Under the pieces are notes generated by a model, which was not told where the DNA came from, did no database searches, and saw nothing but the letters and a program-made list of their open reading frames with translations. This document shows, piece after piece, positions 11,197 through 22,556 of a DNA stretch of 64,000 bases. Positions within the stretch are counted from its first letter, which is position 1, and every line of letters starts with the position of its first letter. The position numbers and the translations under genes were made by a program. The stretch comes from Straminergon stramineum (lineage: Eukaryota > Streptophyta > Bryopsida > Hypnales > Calliergonaceae), in contig OY987264.1 of assembly GCA_963920665.1 (NCBI GenBank), positions 30,670,906 to 30,734,905 of the forward strand, written 5' to 3'.

Positions 11197-14100
11197 TAAG
11201 GATACCTTGCAGTAAACCCGCGTCCAGAATCTCGAAAACCCAATCTAGAACTTCTTTCAGCATCATTGCTCATGCGAGACTAACCAGTTCTCGTTCGGTT
11301 GCTGAAGCTTTGTGGCCACATCGCCCACCTTCTTCCTTCGAGTGCTGATAACTAAACCGGTGTGCAAATTTCCAAAAAATGAAATGGAGGAAAACACCAG
11401 CACTTAGAAAAGAGTCATGATTTCGCAATGCGAGTGCGATGAAGACCCTGTTCCAGAAACCCACCTCGCAGAATACGCTTATACAATGGAAGAGAGAAAC
11501 AGCATCGTCTCGACCTCAAATGATAAGCTGGAAACAACCCATAAAAGCTGGAAATAGACCTGATAAGCTCTATGTGAAAACCTACCAAAATGCCAACAAC
11601 TGTCCCGTCGAATTTCTCAAAGACCATGTGCTTGGTGTAATTGTAATTCTGGCAAGCTACAACTGAGTCCTCGTGCCGAGCTGAGGAAGCACGTCGAGAT
11701 GCTGCAACTAAAGAGATTTCTGGCCTAGCTCGCGCAGATTACGCACAGATTACCGCGAAACAAGACTAGAGGAATCTTATCATTCGTATTCTGTTGCAGA
11801 TTTTTTTTATTTTTTTATTTTTTTATTTCTTTTGGAAGTTATTGTGAAGTACATGAGTGAGTGAATGAGGATTGAATGCAAAAGGAATCAGAAGGGAAGC
11901 GTGTGGTGAAGTTTTGGGTTCTCTTGAGGAACACGACGACGGGGGGAAGGCAGCAACTGTACGACAACAGGCCATAAACTTGACGTGCATTTGGCCCTTC
12001 TGAAGCACGTTAGAGTTAATAGTAAAGTTCTTAGAGTTAATAGTAAGTTACTGTAGGGTCCAATAATCTTACAAACTGCCTATTGTGTCATTCATTCAAT
12101 AAATTTAGCATAATTTGGGATACAATTGGCATTTTTTGTCTCTCATAATTAACATTCAATTCTTTCACAATCCCAATCAAGCGTACAAGCAAATTTCAGT
12201 TTCAGATAAACAAAACTCCATTTTCAGTGGTGAATTGTTTCATTTAATATTTATGGTTTTAGATGATAATTGATTGAAAAACAATGGTGAAGAATTCTTA
12301 TAATTAAATTGGGTAGATATGCAAGAAACATCCATACCCACATCTTTCATATTAAAAAAAACCATCCATTAATGAAGGGTTCAATGTGAGGTGGTGTTTG
12401 ACTGAGCTTTGTAGAATACATTTCTCTATATTTTAACTAGATTTTGGCTAAATAGTTGTATCGTCGTGTTCAAAGGTACAAAATTAATTTTTAGGAATGT
12501 ATTCTATTGTATTATTCATTGTGTGGCCACGTATTGATATTCTAGGAATATTATAAAGAAGTAGATTGAAGCATTGGTGATGTGAGAGCGTCATATATTC
12601 AATCACTAAATTGTATGCTCTTGTTCTAAAACTCAATCATTGGAAACATTGTGAGCATGTCCAACATAGAATCCATGTTCTTCTTAAAAGAATGAACGCA
12701 AGGTCAAGTAAAGGGAATGAATGTTACATTTCAAGAATTAAAAAAATCTTGTAGGAAATGGAGGTTGTTGTTCTTACATGCAATCACCACATGCTTGTAT
12801 GCATTTGCCATTTGCTCAATATGAAGCAAATTTAAGGTGTTTTCAATTACAACATGGCCATATATACAATTTAATGAACTTACATGCATTGTTTGCTATA
12901 AAAACAAGTAAACAAGTATATTGTTGACTCTCATGTTTTTTCATAGTAGAAATTGATAGGGATTTGGAAGAAGATATAGGAAAGCTTTTGGGTTCTACAC
13001 TTTCCAACTTTAATGTTAATAATTATTTCTACAATAGTACAAAATTATGAATCAAAATGACTTAGATATGACTCTTATTTGTTCTTCAAGAAGGTTTGAC
13101 TAAAAAGTTTTTACGTGTATAACCCTTTTGAAAATTTAAATCAATCCTTAGACAAAGGCCCTTCACGTACAATTGAAGTGAAGATAAAAAGTGCTCAATG
13201 AATAAGTTTTTGGAAATGTCTCGAAACGAAAAATGCACCTACCAATATTCATTAATGCACCTAGGATTACGATCATTTTTTCATAGTAGGCCTTATCTTT
13301 CTATGGTTAACTCTAGAAGGACATTGAGGCCTAAAAGTAGATGATGGATGACTTTAAAGATCACTATAGAAATAAAAAAAATGCACCTACCAGTCTAAAA
13401 ATAGAATCATTTTCAAATAACTACTCTGGTAATAGGTCTCATCTTTTCAAGATTAATTCTTAAGCAATTGACCCACATCATTGTAGTCATCTCCCATGCA
13501 ATTATGATAAGTACACCTAAAATCAAAAAAATAAGCAATTCAATATGGTTCTATAATATTATTTAAAACACCCTTTGTAGTTTCTTATTGGTAGTCAAAA
13601 AGGGATTCTATTGATTTTCTTAGAGTAGATTTTTTAGACACCTTACGAATAAAATATGAATTTTTCAAAATATTGAAAATAGGTATTTCAAAAACCAACA
13701 CTACACTCTCATGTATAGTGGGTAGTACATTTTTGGCAAGAATCTATAGATTTCAATTTTAGAAAGGTATGGATTTGAGGTGTAGTTACCTCATTATCTT
13801 CCCTCATTTCTACAAAACCCTTGCAAGTCATCCATCCCAATTTTTGATCCTCTATGCCCTTACAAAGTTATCTAGTAAATAGTCACTATGCTAAAATTGT
13901 ATTGAGTGTATTTAGTGTCACATTCACTAATTGATTTTGAAAATTCTATAAGTTTTTGCCATTTATGAATATCTTTACCAAATATAACCTCTATGAATGA
14001 TACTAATATCTATGTTCTTAGTGAAAATATTCATCTTTTCAAAAAAAAATATAGCCTTAAGTAAGTAGTTAGTATGGGTGATACCACATTAAATTCAAAT

Positions 14101-14765
14101 TTTAGTATATTGTATTTAGGGTCAAATTTGTTAGGCCTCATACGAAATAATTTCTTTTCTAGTTGAATTTCCAATCATTATGGAAGGCAATCCATTCTTG
14201 ATCATTGCCCCCATTTGGCAATATAGGTTGCTTTCTTTCCACAAAAGAGGATAGTAATTAATTATAGCACAGTTCCCTCTACAGTTGTAGCACATTGTGA
14301 TTATTTTACAACTCTCTTAATCTTTGGTGGATTTCGCAACTAATCCTTGTGGGAAATAGGGAAGTCTACATGCCCAAAGTGGGAGGAACCATTGGATTTT
14401 TTTAGGCATTTAAATGCCCAATTGCCTCAAAAAAATGGGTAGCTTCAAGCCTATAGAAAAAGGTAAACGTGTTAAAAAATGCCAGACTGTAATCATGGCC
14501 CTACACACTATTGCCACAATGTTTCCAAAACTTCATTTCATTCGTTGTGTAAAGCTAACACATACAAAAATTGCATACAAAATTTACAAATTCGAAATTA
14601 CGTACTCAAAATTGGCCTCCTTTGATGCAAGCCCCCAAATGAAGGAGCTAGGAAACTAAAAACTTCTTGAAAGAAAGGCCACATAACCAATGGTCTGAAA
14701 ACCAAAAAAAAACACTAGGGGAATGGAATCTTCTACTAAAAAATTCATAGTAATTATGTTTTGAG
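11197..14765. other. SLC35F upstream flank, then AT-rich intergenic DNA
   Basis: 11.2-11.75 kb has near-genic base composition and should contain the SLC35F promoter. A T-rich tract (about 11801-11835) follows. At 12010-12046 there is a short direct repeat of TTAGAGTTAATAGTAA. From 12.1 kb to 14.77 kb the DNA is AT-rich with no open frame of coding character. Confidence 0.55.
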
Positions 14766-15385
14766 GGGTGATTGCAAGAAACACTTGTCCTATTTTGTGT
14801 CACATGGTGTGTGTTGATTAGTTTTTTGCCCATAACTTTTGTATTTTGGCTCCAAATGACTCAAGATGTATAGGGAAGGTACTCATGACTATCATACACC
14901 TTCCCTAATTTTTTCGTAATTTCCAAAAATAATTTACTATCCAAAAATAGACCCCAATTCAATGTCACAATTGCCAATTTGGAGTTTTTCAGTACTATTT
15001 AGAACCCCCTAAAACAGATTTTGAGCTTAAATTTGGATGAGATGGTCTTCTAGTAGACTTGTAGCTATTTAGAAAAGGAATTTTAAAAACATTTAATTTT
15101 TTTCTGTGGTGTGGAAGTCTACAAAGTGAGCTTCTTTCTGCTTGCATTTTATAACATATAAAATATTATTTTGGTGGTTTTTTTGGTGAATGAGCATCTC
15201 CATAGAGTTGTTGCAAATGTCCAGTTTTTTGTTTTTTTTGTATTTACTTATTTTCACTATTCTTAAAGGTGTATACATTAGTCATATTTTTTTAATTTAA
15301 AAAATAATAATTTTCTAATTTTAAAGTACTCCCCCCAAAATCAACAAAATGCAACAAAATTGACAAGTGTTTCTTGCAATCACCC
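14766..15385. mobile_element. TIR element F with perfect 24-bp inverted repeats
   Basis: Positions 14766-14789 (starting GGGTGATTGCAAGAAACACT) are the exact reverse complement of 15362-15385. Similarity between the two ends continues imperfectly for roughly another 25-30 bases. The element is 620 bp and is flanked on both sides by TGAG (14762-14765 and 15386-15389), a probable 4-bp target-site duplication. There is no transposase frame, so it is non-autonomous. I cannot assign a superfamily from this alone. Confidence 0.88.
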
Positions 15386-16924
15386 TGAGAAATAAAAATC
15401 TAGAAAATTATGAAAACCTTCTTAACTCTATTTTTGCACACTAGAAAATTCCCCCCCTGAGAAACTCACCCTCTAGATAGGTTTAACCGCTGAAGTGGTT
15501 GGAAATGGGTTGCCTCCCTTCATTCAATTTAGATTTCCTAGAAGTTTGTTTTACGAGATTAGGAATATTTTGTGACCTTTAGCAACACTCACAACTTTAC
15601 CAGTACTTACTTAGGGCTTTATCAATACTCACGGCTGCAACTTCATGGATTTTTTGGGAGGATTCAGATTCTTTTCATTGATATTTTCTACACTATTCAA
15701 TTATGCCACGCTATAATTTCTGAAAATTTCATTAGATACCATATTTAATAATATTTTGAATCATTTTTTAACGAATTTGACCCTAGCATAGCATAGGATG
15801 CCTCATGACAAGTCTGTCCAATGTCTCTTCTTCTGTAAATTTAATATTTAATATTAAGAAAAACAGGCTCTAAGTTATCAATCATGAAAGCAATCATTCA
15901 CAGACAGAAAGGACTTCAAGGAGGTCCTCCCTGCCATTAAAAAATTTGAAAATTGAAACACCACCCCTTTTCAATTTATGGTTGAAACATGAACTTCTGT
16001 CATTGTCATTTGTAAGGAATCATGGTCACATGGCATTATTTTGATAGACTCCTTCAAAATTGTCTTAATCAAATTTAAAAACAAATTAAAAAAGTTGGAT
16101 TAACCATGTGTCCAATCACATTATCTTATTATTGTACTCGGTGGTCAAGGTTGGCAAAATGTACTTCTAAAAATAGATGTTTGGATTTTTAATTTTAATT
16201 TCTTGATTTGGGGGATATTTGAAAAGAATTGTATGAAAATTAACAAGGCTTTGCATTTTTAGGTATTTGCAAAAATAAATTTGCCAACTTTGATTTATTT
16301 ATGTGTTACGGAATATTGAAGGTGACTACTAGCCCTTTTATTTGGCAATACAAAGCCAGATTGTACCATTTCAAAATAAAGGTATGTTTTGCCAAATATT
16401 TTCCATTTCTACTAAAAATGAAGATGAAGTTGCCAAATTTGGATGAAAAAGTACATGAGTAGGATTGAAAAGTATTTTTGGGTCCAAGAGAAGGATGAAT
16501 GTAGAAATATAATGCATCACCAAATTTTAAGTGATCACCATCCTACAACTTTCTTAAAAATTAAGAAAAAGGTTTGATGACTATTAGATATAATATTCTA
16601 GTGTAGATTGGTTTATCATTTGTCAGTACTATCACCGTTGTTTATATATGAATATAAACAACGGTGATAGAATTAGATATTGTGCCTTTGAATTTAGAAA
16701 TTAAATGGAAGTATTTTAGTTTGTATTGGATATATATTGAATGGGGGATAAGGTCAACTCTTTAGGGTACATTTACAGTAAGAGGAGAAATATTAATGTG
16801 AGGAGGTTAAGATTTCAAATTCAACAAACAAATATGTTTGAACAGGGAAGGGGGAATCTTCACCTAATCCACTTTGGATAAACCCACTTTTGTACATGTC
16901 CTTTCTATGAGCTAACTAAGGCTC
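15386..16924. other. AT-rich intergenic DNA
   Basis: No gene-like frame is present. The only structured feature is the perfect hairpin at 16629-16670, listed separately. Confidence 0.5.
16629..16670. repeat. Perfect 19-bp inverted repeat with 4-base loop
   Basis: CTATCACCGTTGTTTATAT at 16629-16647 is followed by ATGA and then its exact reverse complement at 16652-16670. The GC content of the arms is well above the surroundings. It is too short for a plant microRNA precursor. It may be a relic of a small foldback element or an extruding hairpin. Confidence 0.9.
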
Positions 16925-17864
16925 TTGAACCCCTAAAAGATCAAGACTTTTTTTAGCCAAAAAAACACTCAAAAGTGTGATTTCTATTGCAATGAGTAAA
17001 AACATTTTAAATTGTTTTTATTTTTGCACATCTAACCGTAGGATCTTACACCTAACTAATATGAGAATGTATAGAATAAATTTCAAAAATTTAAACCACA
17101 CAGATTGCGAGATATTTGCATTTAAAGTGTAAAAAACAAGGGTTTTTTTGCAAATTGTGGAACTAGATTATTTGACTTTGAACCTTCTTAACTTAAATTT
17201 TTGGCACTACAAAGTTTTAAGGTTTAAATATATATAGTGGGGAATTGGATCGAGAGTCTAGGGAAAAAAAATTGAAGAAAGAAAATTTTGATTTTCATTC
17301 TTTAAAAAATTGTTAAGTAGAAGTTGGTATGAGATAGAAAAAATCCAAATTATTAATATCTCTTAGATGGAATTAAAATACATTAATCCTAAAAGTGAGA
17401 TTGTTCTATTAAGCAAACTAAACCGTGTGGAACATCTTCTCTTGAAAAAATTGTAAAAACTACATTAAGAAATGAATCTGACAAGTTATTTTTCCAATAA
17501 GATCTTAGATTGCTCGAAAAACAAGATTGTCCATAACTTTCACATCACTTATCCAAATGAAATGAATCAAAGCTTTCCATTTAGAAAAAATATAATCTAT
17601 GGGAAAAAAATTTGAAAAAAATCCAAATTTTTGAATTTTTTTTTGCTACCCAATCTCCCCAATTTTGAGCAATTTTTTTTGTTTTTAGGCATAACTTTTG
17701 ATCCTGTGCATCAATTGAAAAAAAAATTATATTCCTACAAAGATAATCAGTTTCTCTTTCTTCAAATAAAGTTTCAAAAAATCATGACAAAAATTGAGAT
17801 TGTAGGTACTTGCCCAAAATACAAGTTGTCTCCTAAAGGAACAAATGGTCCTTTGGGGGTTAAC
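16925..17864 (-). mobile_element. Family B TIR element, copy B1
   Basis: The left end reads TTGAACCCCTAAAAGATCAAG and the right end GGTCCTTTGGGGGTTAAC, inverted relative to each other. In reverse complement the internal blocks match copies B3 and B4: a CAAATTGTTC/CCCTTGG region, then TCTCAATTTTTGTCATGAT, then an ATTATATTCC block next to GGCATAACTTTTG. Near the other end is an AGATTGCGAGATATTTGC block followed by a TTTAAACCAC tract. No transposase frame exists. Confidence 0.75.
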
Positions 17865-20438
17865 ATACACCAAACAAAAACAATTGTTGTATAGAGATAG
17901 AAAAATAGCCATTGATTAATGAAATAGAAAATAAACAAGCTCTTATTGTATAAGAATGTTAGTAGGGTAAGTGATATTGTAAAAGCTTCATTGCCCCATC
18001 TATACTCAAATTTGCATATGTTTTATTTTAAAATAATATAAATCAATTGCACTTTGAAATGCATTATCTTTAGTCCGTTAAGTTGAAATTGCATGAGCCC
18101 ATTTATTTACATTTAACTCCTTTTTTAATTTTTTACTAGAACCTTCTAAATGACGCACTCAATGTATGTACTATATAGGTGAACAAAAATAAAATAATTC
18201 TTGCACATAGTACATAGACTTGGGGGTTCTACTAGTGGTGGTCTCAAAAAGCGAAGAGAGTCCAAAATATAAGGTGCCATTCTTGTTTGGTAACAAAAAA
18301 CCTAAAACGTCTAAAATGAAAAATAAGTTCTTATTCATTTAATTATAACCTAGAATATTTACATTTCAAACATGTTAGTTATATCTTCTTACAAAATCCC
18401 CCTTGGATGCTTTTAATTTCATGAATAACAAAAATCAATTGTATTTGTATGTTAAGCATGTATTTTTTATTTCAAAAATTATTTTTGTATAAATATTTGA
18501 ATTTCCGTCTTTTCCTACATTCAAATGTGCATATTCAATTTTTTTGGAAAAAAAATTATAAATAGGGATATTCAATTTTTGAGAACTCACACATGTTATA
18601 GCCAACTTTAATCTTTAAATGCCAAAATATCTAGACCAAATTTAAACATGCAACCATATATAAAATATTCACCTTTTTGCAAAAATAGATTTGTAATGAA
18701 TAAAAACTTATTTTTCATTTTAGACTTTTTAGAAGGTTGGATTTTAATTTGAATACTTGATTTCAAAAAATACTATTAAATATGTGTTAAAAATATACAA
18801 TGAACTATTTGAATTTTTGTACGATTACCTAAATGATAGAATTTATGTCATCCTCAAATTACAAGCATTTTTCATTTTTATTTTGTAATCATTTCCAAGA
18901 TCTAGTTTTATGCCATAAAATCAATTATAGCTTAAAGAAATCATACAAGAGATATTTTGCATCTTAAAATTTTTTATGCATTTAATAAAATATTTCAAAA
19001 TAAATCACAAAATAAATTCTATTGTATATGTGATGTATTTGGATAGTTGATTGTTTGTAAATTAAAATGTTTGTAGTTCATAAAGAAAATTAGTAATTCA
19101 ACCAAATAGACATAATCTAGGACATAATCTAAATTGAAGTTTTTGATGGTGTATTGTTTCAAAATATTCTAATTTCACTTTAGAGCAAGGGTTATAAAAG
19201 AAGTTTAGACTTTTTAATACCTTTTTCATTCATATTAATTAGAGTATGTCAAAGTATAATCCAAAGTACTAAATAGAATAGTTTTAATAGACAATAAAGT
19301 GGATTTAAGAGTCAACTTAAATCTTAAAACAATGACACTACAAAAAAGGGTTAAAGATTCTTTGACTCTATAGTCATCAATACACAATCTTTGAAGCATT
19401 TAATAAGTAGTGAAGAATGTACTATGTACTCAAGAGTACTCTAATTCTTACTTTGGCTTATCAAACATACTCATTACATATACTTATAGCATAATTGCTA
19501 ATAGAACTAGTTTCAAATGTATAAGTGGTATTCTTTGCAATGAAATTCCGTTTCATTTTTGTCAAAAAAAAATGTATAAGTGGTAAGACTAACTTTCCAA
19601 ATTTTTACGAAATTTCAGTTTATTCATATAAAAATTCATATTTTTAATTAAAATATATTTAAAAATTAAGAATTATACATCCAAATATGTTTGAGTTGTC
19701 CCAAAACTCCAATATAAACACCCCTGCCCCAAGATGCTTAGACAATACCCAAAATGCTTCCATCACCCCTATGATTGCAAAAATAAATGATCTAAAATTT
19801 TTACCGCACAAATAGAAGAGAGAGCACATATTTCCCAACAAATTTTATTATATTTGGACATTGGATGCAAAAGTTACAACACTTCATTAGAGGGGATTTC
19901 AATCCTTTGGAAGATTGCGAGTTCCTAGAGTTCCTAAACAGTGGGGAACAATGTTGCATCAGATAATAATTTATTTAATTATTATTATTATTTAAATATA
20001 TATTTTAAAATTTTATTTTAAATATATATTTTTTCATGACAACAGCGGCTCGTTTCTAGACTATGTGAGGACACTTTTGGTCCCTAAGGACACTTAGAGG
20101 TTAATTGCAAATTTATAACATACAAGAAGAATTTGTCTTAGCACTTGCAATAGTTACATTCCCTTTGCAAATGCACTCACCTTGTTCCAATTTTTTTTAT
20201 CTTTCTCTATATACTTATTTTAAATTAGAAACAACTAATTGCATCATTTTTTGTTCTACTCCAACACCCAAAAATGGCCATAAATGTGCACTTCCACAAA
20301 ATCAAACACACCACAACTTTTCAAAAACCTATGAAAGTTGAGACATTTTTGTACTTCAAGGATGTTCATTCAAGGTAAGTCTAGTGTTATATATAGGCTC
20401 CCCTATATTCTCAACTTTGAAGATTTGTAAAATATTAC
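17865..20438. other. AT-rich intergenic DNA
   Basis: Very AT-rich, with no coding frame. A near-pure AT segment at about 19965-20035 contains a direct repeat of TTTAAATATATATTTT. No RNA gene was recognised. Confidence 0.5.
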
Positions 20439-21015
20439 TACCTCCCTCCCAAAATGATCTTCTTGTTGGATAAAATATTCCAGATTAAGGCTAAAAATAA
20501 CATTTTAAAGACCTATTTTGTGCTATAAATAGAGTTTGGTGCACTCTTAATGTTTTAGAGACTTTGAGTTTCAGAGCCCTTTTCAAAGTGTAGTTTTGGA
20601 GTATTCAAAAGTGGAATTTTTTGGGTGTTTTCAAAGAGCATCATTGGACACTTAATTGTTGAGTGTGAGGTTGTCATTTCATGGGCATTTCATATGGTCC
20701 CCAGATCATGTTTGGACCTTAGTTTTGCCTCCCAAAGCTTCATCTCCTTCAAACGGGCAATATTCAAAGAGATTCCAAAAATTTTAAAAAAGAGAATGTT
20801 TGATTAACCCCTTCAATCATTTCATTTGTATTTTGATTGTTGATTGCTTGGATGGAGGGGGAACTTCTGTTTGGAGTTGTTTCGTTGGTCCTAGATATAG
20901 CAATCAAAAGTGGAATCTGACCAACTCACAACATTACAAGTGCAACAAGAAGAGAATTTTGTGGGACACAAAATTAAAGCCAACATGAAGATCATTATGG
21001 GATGGAGGGAGTAAG
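20439..21015. mobile_element. Stowaway-like (Tc1/mariner type) MITE, element G
   Basis: The left end CTACCTCCCTCCCAAAATGA and the right end, which in reverse complement reads CTTACTCCCTCCATCCCAT then AATGATCTTC, form inverted repeats of about 28 bases with a few differences. TA flanks both ends (20437-20438 and 21016-21017). CTCCCTCCxTCCCA ends with TA duplication are the hallmark of plant Stowaway elements. At 577 bp it is somewhat long for the class and contains no transposase. Confidence 0.8.
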
Positions 21016-21183
21016 TACTAAAGTGTTGGAAGATTACAAAAACACTTGGGTTGCATGTCTCCTAGTTTCTCTAATAATCCATCTAATTTTTTTGGTCATT
21101 CCAACTATAAAAATCATCACTTTTTAGGTGTTGTTACCTTAGTTATTCCAAATCCAAATGAAAGAAATAACCAAAACATATGG

Positions 21184-21211
21184 CAATCAATCAATCAATC
21201 AATCAATCAAC
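21184..21211. repeat. Tetranucleotide microsatellite (AATC)n
   Basis: About six tandem copies of CAAT/TCAA occur here, a simple-sequence repeat upstream of the DEL gene. Confidence 0.85.
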
Positions 21212-21419
21212 TGATATTTCCAGATATTCACTGTAGACTTCAACTCCAAATTCCTCCCCTTTTGTCACCCCTATTTGGGTGCCAACTCAAACTGACGCTC
21301 CTTATTATCACCAATCCCCTTAATTCAAAAATCAAAATTCAGAGACTGTTTCCCTCCAAAAAGCCCTCCCAAATAAGTTACAGAACCCTCCGAAGCATCT
21401 CCAATGGCGGGGTGCTAAA

Positions 21420-22556
21420 CTGAAACTGATGAGAACGAGGGAACCGACACAGTCAGACCCCCGTCCCTGTCCCCGTCCCCGTCCCCAGGCCGTCCAACGA
21501 ATGAGCCCCTCCGTCCGTCCGTCCGTCCGTCGTCCATTCGACGAACGGAGGATGATCCTCGTCGCTGCGCGGGGATGGGGTCGTCGTCTCCGTGGAGGCA
21601 ATTTGAAATGGGAAGTCCAAAATGAGCGCCATGCGGACGGGCTTCATCGACAGGGGGATGCTCTCAGGAGGGATGCAGATGCCTTCAGTTGCTCCTGCTG
21701 CTATTGCTGCTGCTGCTGCTGCTTCTGCTTTTGGTCGGGTTGTAGTAGTAATATTAATGTAACTTAATTAGTCTCCTAGCTCTGCTTGACTTCCCGCCAT
21801 CCCCTAGCTAAGCTAAGCTTGCGTCCTCGCACAGCTAGAGGAGTGTGTGTGATTGCGGACTGCGGAGTACTCGCTTCAGCCTTCACTCAGCTCTTCACGT
21901 TTTCTCGAGTGTGTGAGTGAGCCTCTCCTGGAAGAGTTTTAGTTTTTAGTTTGTGAGAGACTTGAGGTTGCAGTAGTAGTTCGGATTGGTGGGGTTGGGG
22001 TTGCTGTCTGGCCTTGGGGAGGGGGAAAGTTGGTTTGGGAATTGGAGGGGTGGGGTGGGGTGGGGTGGGGCGGGGCTTGCAGAGTGTGAGGACTGAGGAG
22101 GTAAGAGTAGTGTGAGGGGGAAAAAAATAAGTAAAATTCGGGTGGGAGTGGTTTTTCATTGTGTCCATCGATTTTGTGTGAGAGATTTTGGGGGTAGATT
22201 TTGTTTCTTTGAGTTGATCGGGTTGTGAGTATGTGAGGAAGCAGAGCGTGAGATATAATTTTTGTTTTTGGAGTGGAGTCTGGTTCTTCGTATTTATTGT
22301 TTTCTGTGTGAATTTGTGGTGGATTGTAGGATAGGTGAGATTGCATTTAGGGAATTGCAATTGTTTTGTGAAGGCTAAGGACGCGGAAGATTGGTGTGGA
22401 GAATCGGCCTTCGGCAGGGTCTCGTTCCCGCGCTCGGGAATTTGAACATGCAGGGATGGTGTGGATTTGAGGTTTGATACAATGTGCGGGGATCGTGATG
22501 TGGAGCTTTTTTCTGAGTAGGTAGCGTGTCTCGGTGAGTTTTAGGAGTTCGTTTTC
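21420..22556 (+). promoter_or_regulatory. DEL gene 5' region (promoter and leader)
   Basis: Base composition changes sharply from AT-rich to GC-rich at about 21.43 kb. The segment has a CCGT-rich stretch with a (CCGT)n microsatellite (about 21507-21532), a CTG-rich tract (about 21695-21732), a G-run tract (22047-22075) and CT/GT-rich sequence. Two E2F-like cores, TTCCCGCC at 21791-21798 and TTCCCGCG at 22435-22442, lie upstream of the start codon. Autoregulation of E2F family genes through such sites is known in plants; here it is inference only. Confidence 0.5.
22047..22075 (+). other. Potential G-quadruplex, six G4 runs
   Basis: Six runs of four G are separated by single T or C bases, on the sense strand of the presumed DEL leader or promoter. 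This exceeds the usual four-run requirement for a quadruplex. Confidence 0.7.

Noticed and set aside
19331..19350. CACTACAAAAAA sequence resembling a CACTA transposon end
   Set aside because: No inverted partner with a 3-bp duplication was found, and short A-rich matches are expected by chance here.
21429..21767. 112-codon Arg/Pro-rich frame upstream of DEL
   Set aside because: It is a translation of CCGT and CTG simple repeats in the 5' region, and frames on the other strand look equally open.
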